This document shows, one piece after another, positions 61,221 through 64,000 of a stretch of DNA of 64,000 nt (position 1 is its first letter; each line of letters opens with the position of its first letter). Made by a program: the position numbers and the translations under genes. Under the pieces are notes generated by a model that saw nothing but the letters and a program-made list of their open reading frames with translations, was not told the DNA's origin and did no database searches. The DNA is from Telluria beijingensis (GTDB lineage: Bacteria; Pseudomonadota; Gammaproteobacteria; Burkholderiales; Burkholderiaceae_D): the NCBI RefSeq assembly GCF_030770395.1, contig NZ_CP132480.1, positions 2,371,979 through 2,435,978 on the forward strand, written 5' to 3'.

Positions 61221-62279
61221 CTAGTCGTCGACCGCGTCGAGGCTATAGGGCATGGGCAGGAAGCGCAGCTGCGCGCCGGCACTCGAACCCAGGCGCACGT
61301 CCTCGCCCAGCGCCGCCAGCTTGATCTCGACCAGCGCATCGGCGCCGCCGCGGCCGTTCGGCGCGGCGTTGACGACCATGCCGCAGGGCTGGTCCGGGTC
61401 GGCCGTGGAAAACACTTCGTCGCCGGCGCGCGCGGCGGCATTGTCGATGGCGGCCAGCGCCGTACGGCGCTTGATCTTGCCGAGGTATTTGGTGCGCGCG
61501 ACGATTTCCTGGCCCGGGTAGCAGCCCTTCTTGAAATTGACGCCGCCCAGCAGTTCGAGGTTGACCATCTGCGGCACGAACTGCTCTTGCGTGGCCGCAT
61601 CCACCTGCGGCTCGCCGGCGTGGATTGCGGCCAGGCGCCAGGCCTGGTTGCCGCCCAGGGCCAGCTCGGCCTTGAGAGCGGGCAGGGCGGCGCTGGCTGC
61701 GTCGGCCGTGGCGAGCCACAGATAGCGCGGCGCGCCAAAGGCGTCGTTCAGGCGCAGCACGGTGCCGAACTCGCCGCTGGCGGCGCTCATCGGCGCGGCT
61801 GGCAACGTATTGACGAAGCGCCCCAGCACCGCCAATGCCTTGGCGCCGCCAAGACCCAGGACGGCCGTGAATGGCGCTTCGTCGGTGGCGTCGCGCAGCT
61901 TGGCTTTGCTGCGCAGCACAAACATCGACAGGCGTTTTTGCAGCGGGGCCTGGATGGCGCGCGGCAGCTGCAAATACACGGCGTCCGCATCGCGCCACAT
62001 CAGGAAACTGGCTTGCAGACGGCCTTTCGGGGTGCAGAAACCGGCGAAGCGCGCCTCGGTTTGCTGCAAGTGCTCGACGTCGTTGGTGAGCTGGGCGTGC
62101 AGGAATTTGGCGGCTTCTTCGCCAGCCACGGCAATCAAACCCTGGTCGGTCACGGTGGCCACGAAACCGGCCGCGAGCGCGTCGGTATCGAGTGGCTGGC
62201 CGAAGTCGTCGACTTGCGTTGCTTCATCAATATGAAAGCGGGCGCCGTGCGTGGCGAGGTGGTCTGTCCAGTTACTCAT
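61221..62279 (-). CDS. ygfZ: Folate-binding protein YgfZ
   Basis: This 352-residue GcvT-fold, tetrahydrofolate-dependent protein is needed for iron-sulfur enzyme assembly and repair. The hallmark KGCYPGQEIVARTKYLGK is present. It also has EEAAKFLHAQLTNDV and GFCTPKGRLQASFLMWRD. It is the first gene of the ygfZ-DUF4936-NRDE operon (2-base gap to DUF4936) and is divergent from mltG. Confidence 0.93.
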   Translation of the reverse strand: MSNWTDHLATHGARFHIDEATQVDDFGQPLDTDALAAGFVATVTDQGLIAVAGEEAAKFLHAQLTNDVEHLQQTEARFAGFCTPKGRLQASFLMWRDADAVYLQLPRAIQAPLQKRLSMFVLRSKAKLRDATDEAPFTAVLGLGGAKALAVLGRFVNTLPAAPMSAASGEFGTVLRLNDAFGAPRYLWLATADAASAALPALKAELALGGNQAWRLAAIHAGEPQVDAATQEQFVPQMVNLELLGGVNFKKGCYPGQEIVARTKYLGKIKRRTALAAIDNAAARAGDEVFSTADPDQPCGMVVNAAPNGRGGADALVEIKLAALGEDVRLGSSAGAQLRFLPMPYSLDAVDD

Positions 62280-62404
62280 GAAAATCCGAAATATTTTGGC
62301 AATTAGGCTTTATCATTACGGCCTCATTATAGAGTTGTCGGGGAAATCGCGCCGAGCGTGCCGCAAACGGCATTCGCGCCTGCAGATTCCCCTGCACAGA
62401 ACAC

Positions 62405-63406
62405 ATGGCACTCATAAAAAAATTATTTGTCGCCGGCGTCGTCGTTACGCTGGTGGCTGCAGGCGGATTCTCGTGGTGGACCAAGCATTCGCTGACGACC
62501 GGCGGTGAGCCGATCGAATTCACGATCAATCCCGGCAGCGGGGTCGCGGCCAGCGCCCAGCAGATGGTGGCGGCGGGCGTGCCGATCAACCCGACCATGT
62601 TCCGGCTGCTGGCGCGCCTGACGGGCGACGCCGGCCGCATCAAGGCCGGCAGCTACGAGCTGAAACCCAATACCAGTCCGCGCCGCCTGCTCACCCAACT
62701 GGTGAACGGCGAGTTCTCGCACGAGGCGGTGACCATCATCGAAGGCTGGACCTTCCGCCAGATGCGCCAGGCAATCAGCGGCCACGACCGGCTCAAGCAC
62801 GATACCGTCAAGCTGACCGACCAGGAATTGATGGCAAAGATCTCGACCGAGTTCAAGGAGCCGGAGGGCATGTTCTTCCCCGATACCTACCTGTTCGCCA
62901 AGGGCTCGTCCGAGATCGAGATCTACCGCCGCGCCCACCAGGCCATGCTGGACCACCTGAACGCGGCCTGGGAAAAGCGCAACAAGGCGCTGCCCTACAA
63001 GAGCCCGTACGAGGCCTTGATCATGGCCTCGATCGTCGAGAAGGAAACCGGCCAGAAAAGCGAGCGCAACATGATCGCGGGCGTGTTCGTCAACCGCCTG
63101 CGCACCGGCATGCTGCTGCAGACCGACCCGACCGTGATCTACGGCATGGGCGCCAGCTATGCGGGCCAGATCCGCAAGAAGGACCTGCAGACCGACACCC
63201 CGTACAATACCTATACGCGCGGCGGCCTGCCGCCGACCCCGATTGCGCTGCCCGGCCTGCAGTCGCTGCATGCGGCGCTGGAGCCGGCCGAGACGCCGGC
63301 CTTGTACTTCGTCGCGCGCGGCGACGGCACCAGCCAGTTCTCGAACAACCTGCCCGACCATAACCGGGCCGTCAACCGCTACCAGCGCGGCATCACCACC
63401 CAATAA
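62405..63406 (+). CDS. mltG: Endolytic peptidoglycan transglycosylase MltG
   Basis: MltG cuts nascent glycan strands and sets their length at the inner membrane. Its 333 residues carry an N-terminal anchor (LFVAGVVVTLVAAGGFSWW), a LysM-like subdomain and the YceG catalytic domain with the Glu in ASIVEKETGQKSER and NRLRTGMLLQTDPTVIYGMG. It precedes tmk by 18 bases, as in many proteobacteria, so they share a transcript. Its promoter must lie in the 125-base gap divergent from ygfZ. Confidence 0.95.
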   Translation: MALIKKLFVAGVVVTLVAAGGFSWWTKHSLTTGGEPIEFTINPGSGVAASAQQMVAAGVPINPTMFRLLARLTGDAGRIKAGSYELKPNTSPRRLLTQLVNGEFSHEAVTIIEGWTFRQMRQAISGHDRLKHDTVKLTDQELMAKISTEFKEPEGMFFPDTYLFAKGSSEIEIYRRAHQAMLDHLNAAWEKRNKALPYKSPYEALIMASIVEKETGQKSERNMIAGVFVNRLRTGMLLQTDPTVIYGMGASYAGQIRKKDLQTDTPYNTYTRGGLPPTPIALPGLQSLHAALEPAETPALYFVARGDGTSQFSNNLPDHNRAVNRYQRGITTQ

Positions 63407-63424
63407 TCAGATTCAAGGCTTTAC

Positions 63425-64000
63425 ATGCAGGGCAAGTTCATCACATTCGAAGGCATCGACGGCGCCGGGAAATCGACCCATATCGGATTCGTCACCGATT
63501 TCCTGGTGGCGCGCGGCAAGAACGTGGTCGCCTCGCGCGAGCCGGGCGGCACGCCGCTGGGCGAGAAACTGCGCGACCACTTGCTGCATGAGCAGATGCA
63601 TCTCGAAACCGAAGCGCTGCTGATGTTCGCCAGCCGGCGCGAGCACATCGCGCAAGTCATCGCGCCCAATCTCGCCGAAGGCAACTGGGTGCTGTCGGAC
63701 CGCTTCACCGACGCCAGCTTCGCCTACCAGAGCGGCGGGCGCGGCCTGGCGCGCGGCAAACTGGAGGCGCTCGAGGCCTGGGTCCACCACGACCTGCAGC
63801 CCGACCTGACCCTGCTGTTCGACGTGCCGCTCGAAGTGGCGCGCCAGCGCCTGAATGCGACCCGCACGCTGGATAAATTCGAACGCGAGCAGTCCGATTT
63901 CTTCGCCCGCTGCCGCGCGGAATACCTGCGCCGCGCCGCGCAATTCCCCGAGCGCTTCGCCGTGATCGACTCGACGCGCAGCATCGCCGAGATCCAGGCC
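63425..64000 (+). CDS. tmk: Thymidylate kinase (3' partial)
   Basis: Tmk phosphorylates dTMP to dTDP. The visible 192 residues of an expected 205-210 include the P-loop [12 protein letters not shown], the DR(Y/F) motif ([18 protein letters not shown]) and [12 protein letters not shown]. The window ends before the stop. It starts 18 bases after mltG and is probably followed by holB, as in related genomes. Confidence 0.96.
   Translation, partial: MQGKFITFEGIDGAGKSTHIGFVTDFLVARGKNVVASREPGGTPLGEKLRDHLLHEQMHLETEALLMFASRREHIAQVIAPNLAEGNWVLSDRFTDASFAYQSGGRGLARGKLEALEAWVHHDLQPDLTLLFDVPLEVARQRLNATRTLDKFEREQSDFFARCRAEYLRRAAQFPERFAVIDSTRSIAEIQA

Noticed and set aside
60179..61738. Single long minus-strand gene covering NRDE and beyond
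   Set aside because: Only the part from MCLIVFAW (60940) is protein-like; the rest is an out-of-frame shadow of ygfZ and DUF4936.

Overview
The window is a high-GC, densely packed bacterial chromosome segment. Its gene content and order point to a betaproteobacterium of the Burkholderiales, most likely an Oxalobacteraceae member close to Massilia, Duganella or Janthinobacterium. The main evidence is the block tRNA-Leu, tig, clpP, clpX, lon, hupB, tRNA-Asp, ppiD, together with hpnCDE, mltG-tmk beside ygfZ/NRDE/DUF4936, and purL next to PpiC-type foldases. The genus is an inference from remembered synteny, not from a search. I see no phage, insertion sequence, CRISPR array or rRNA operon. Both window ends cut genes: moeA at the left and tmk at the right.

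Layout. 1-1.4 kb: molybdenum cofactor genes moeA (5' end missing) and moaD. 1.4-13.4 kb: mostly minus strand. It holds an orphan TRAP-type binding protein, an alpha/beta hydrolase operon led by a small membrane protein and an XRE regulator with a well-formed two-operator promoter, a plus-strand flavoprotein, arfB, a YeeE/TsuA sulfur transporter, a GFA-family zinc protein, then a DUF2807/DUF1700 envelope operon downstream of hpnCDE (squalene synthesis). 13.4-17.8 kb: an RND efflux adaptor and pump. 18.1-27.5 kb: the proteostasis core, with trigger factor, ClpP, ClpX, Lon, HU-beta, four tandem tRNA-Asp genes and PpiD, each unit closed by an intrinsic terminator. 27.7-38.1 kb: mnmH, tesA head-to-head with an ABC ATPase, nnr (NAD(P)HX repair), a fused HyuA/HyuB 5-oxoprolinase, a lipoprotein and a receiver-TPR protein with a degenerate acidic pocket. 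38.3-42.3 kb: purL. 42.4-48.1 kb: minus-strand genes including two tandem PpiC foldases, bolA-yciB, msrB and selO. 48.3-60 kb: fatty-acid type metabolism (acyl-CoA ligase, fadJ-like enzyme, two SDRs, a Dabb protein, an MFS transporter) with DUF817, an old-yellow-enzyme protein, ridA and a LysR regulator. 60.2-64 kb: NRDE, DUF4936, ygfZ, mltG and tmk.

How the parts fit. tig/clpPX/lon/ppiD plus the two PpiC proteins cover folding and degradation from ribosome to periplasm; msrB and selO are neighbours with redox themes; hpnCDE, the small membrane-protein operon and the RND pump concern the envelope. Most of the window is ordinary housekeeping sequence, and I did not find a convincing new defence or mobile system. 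The best leads are: the four tRNA-Asp copies, of which only the third has fully paired stems; the XRE operon promoter with paired GTAAAG-N4-CTTTAC operators; a dispersed hairpin-pair repeat present three times; the receiver-TPR protein with Glu at the phospho-acceptor position; tesA and its divergent ABC gene sharing overlapping start codons; and selO lacking a normal start codon.
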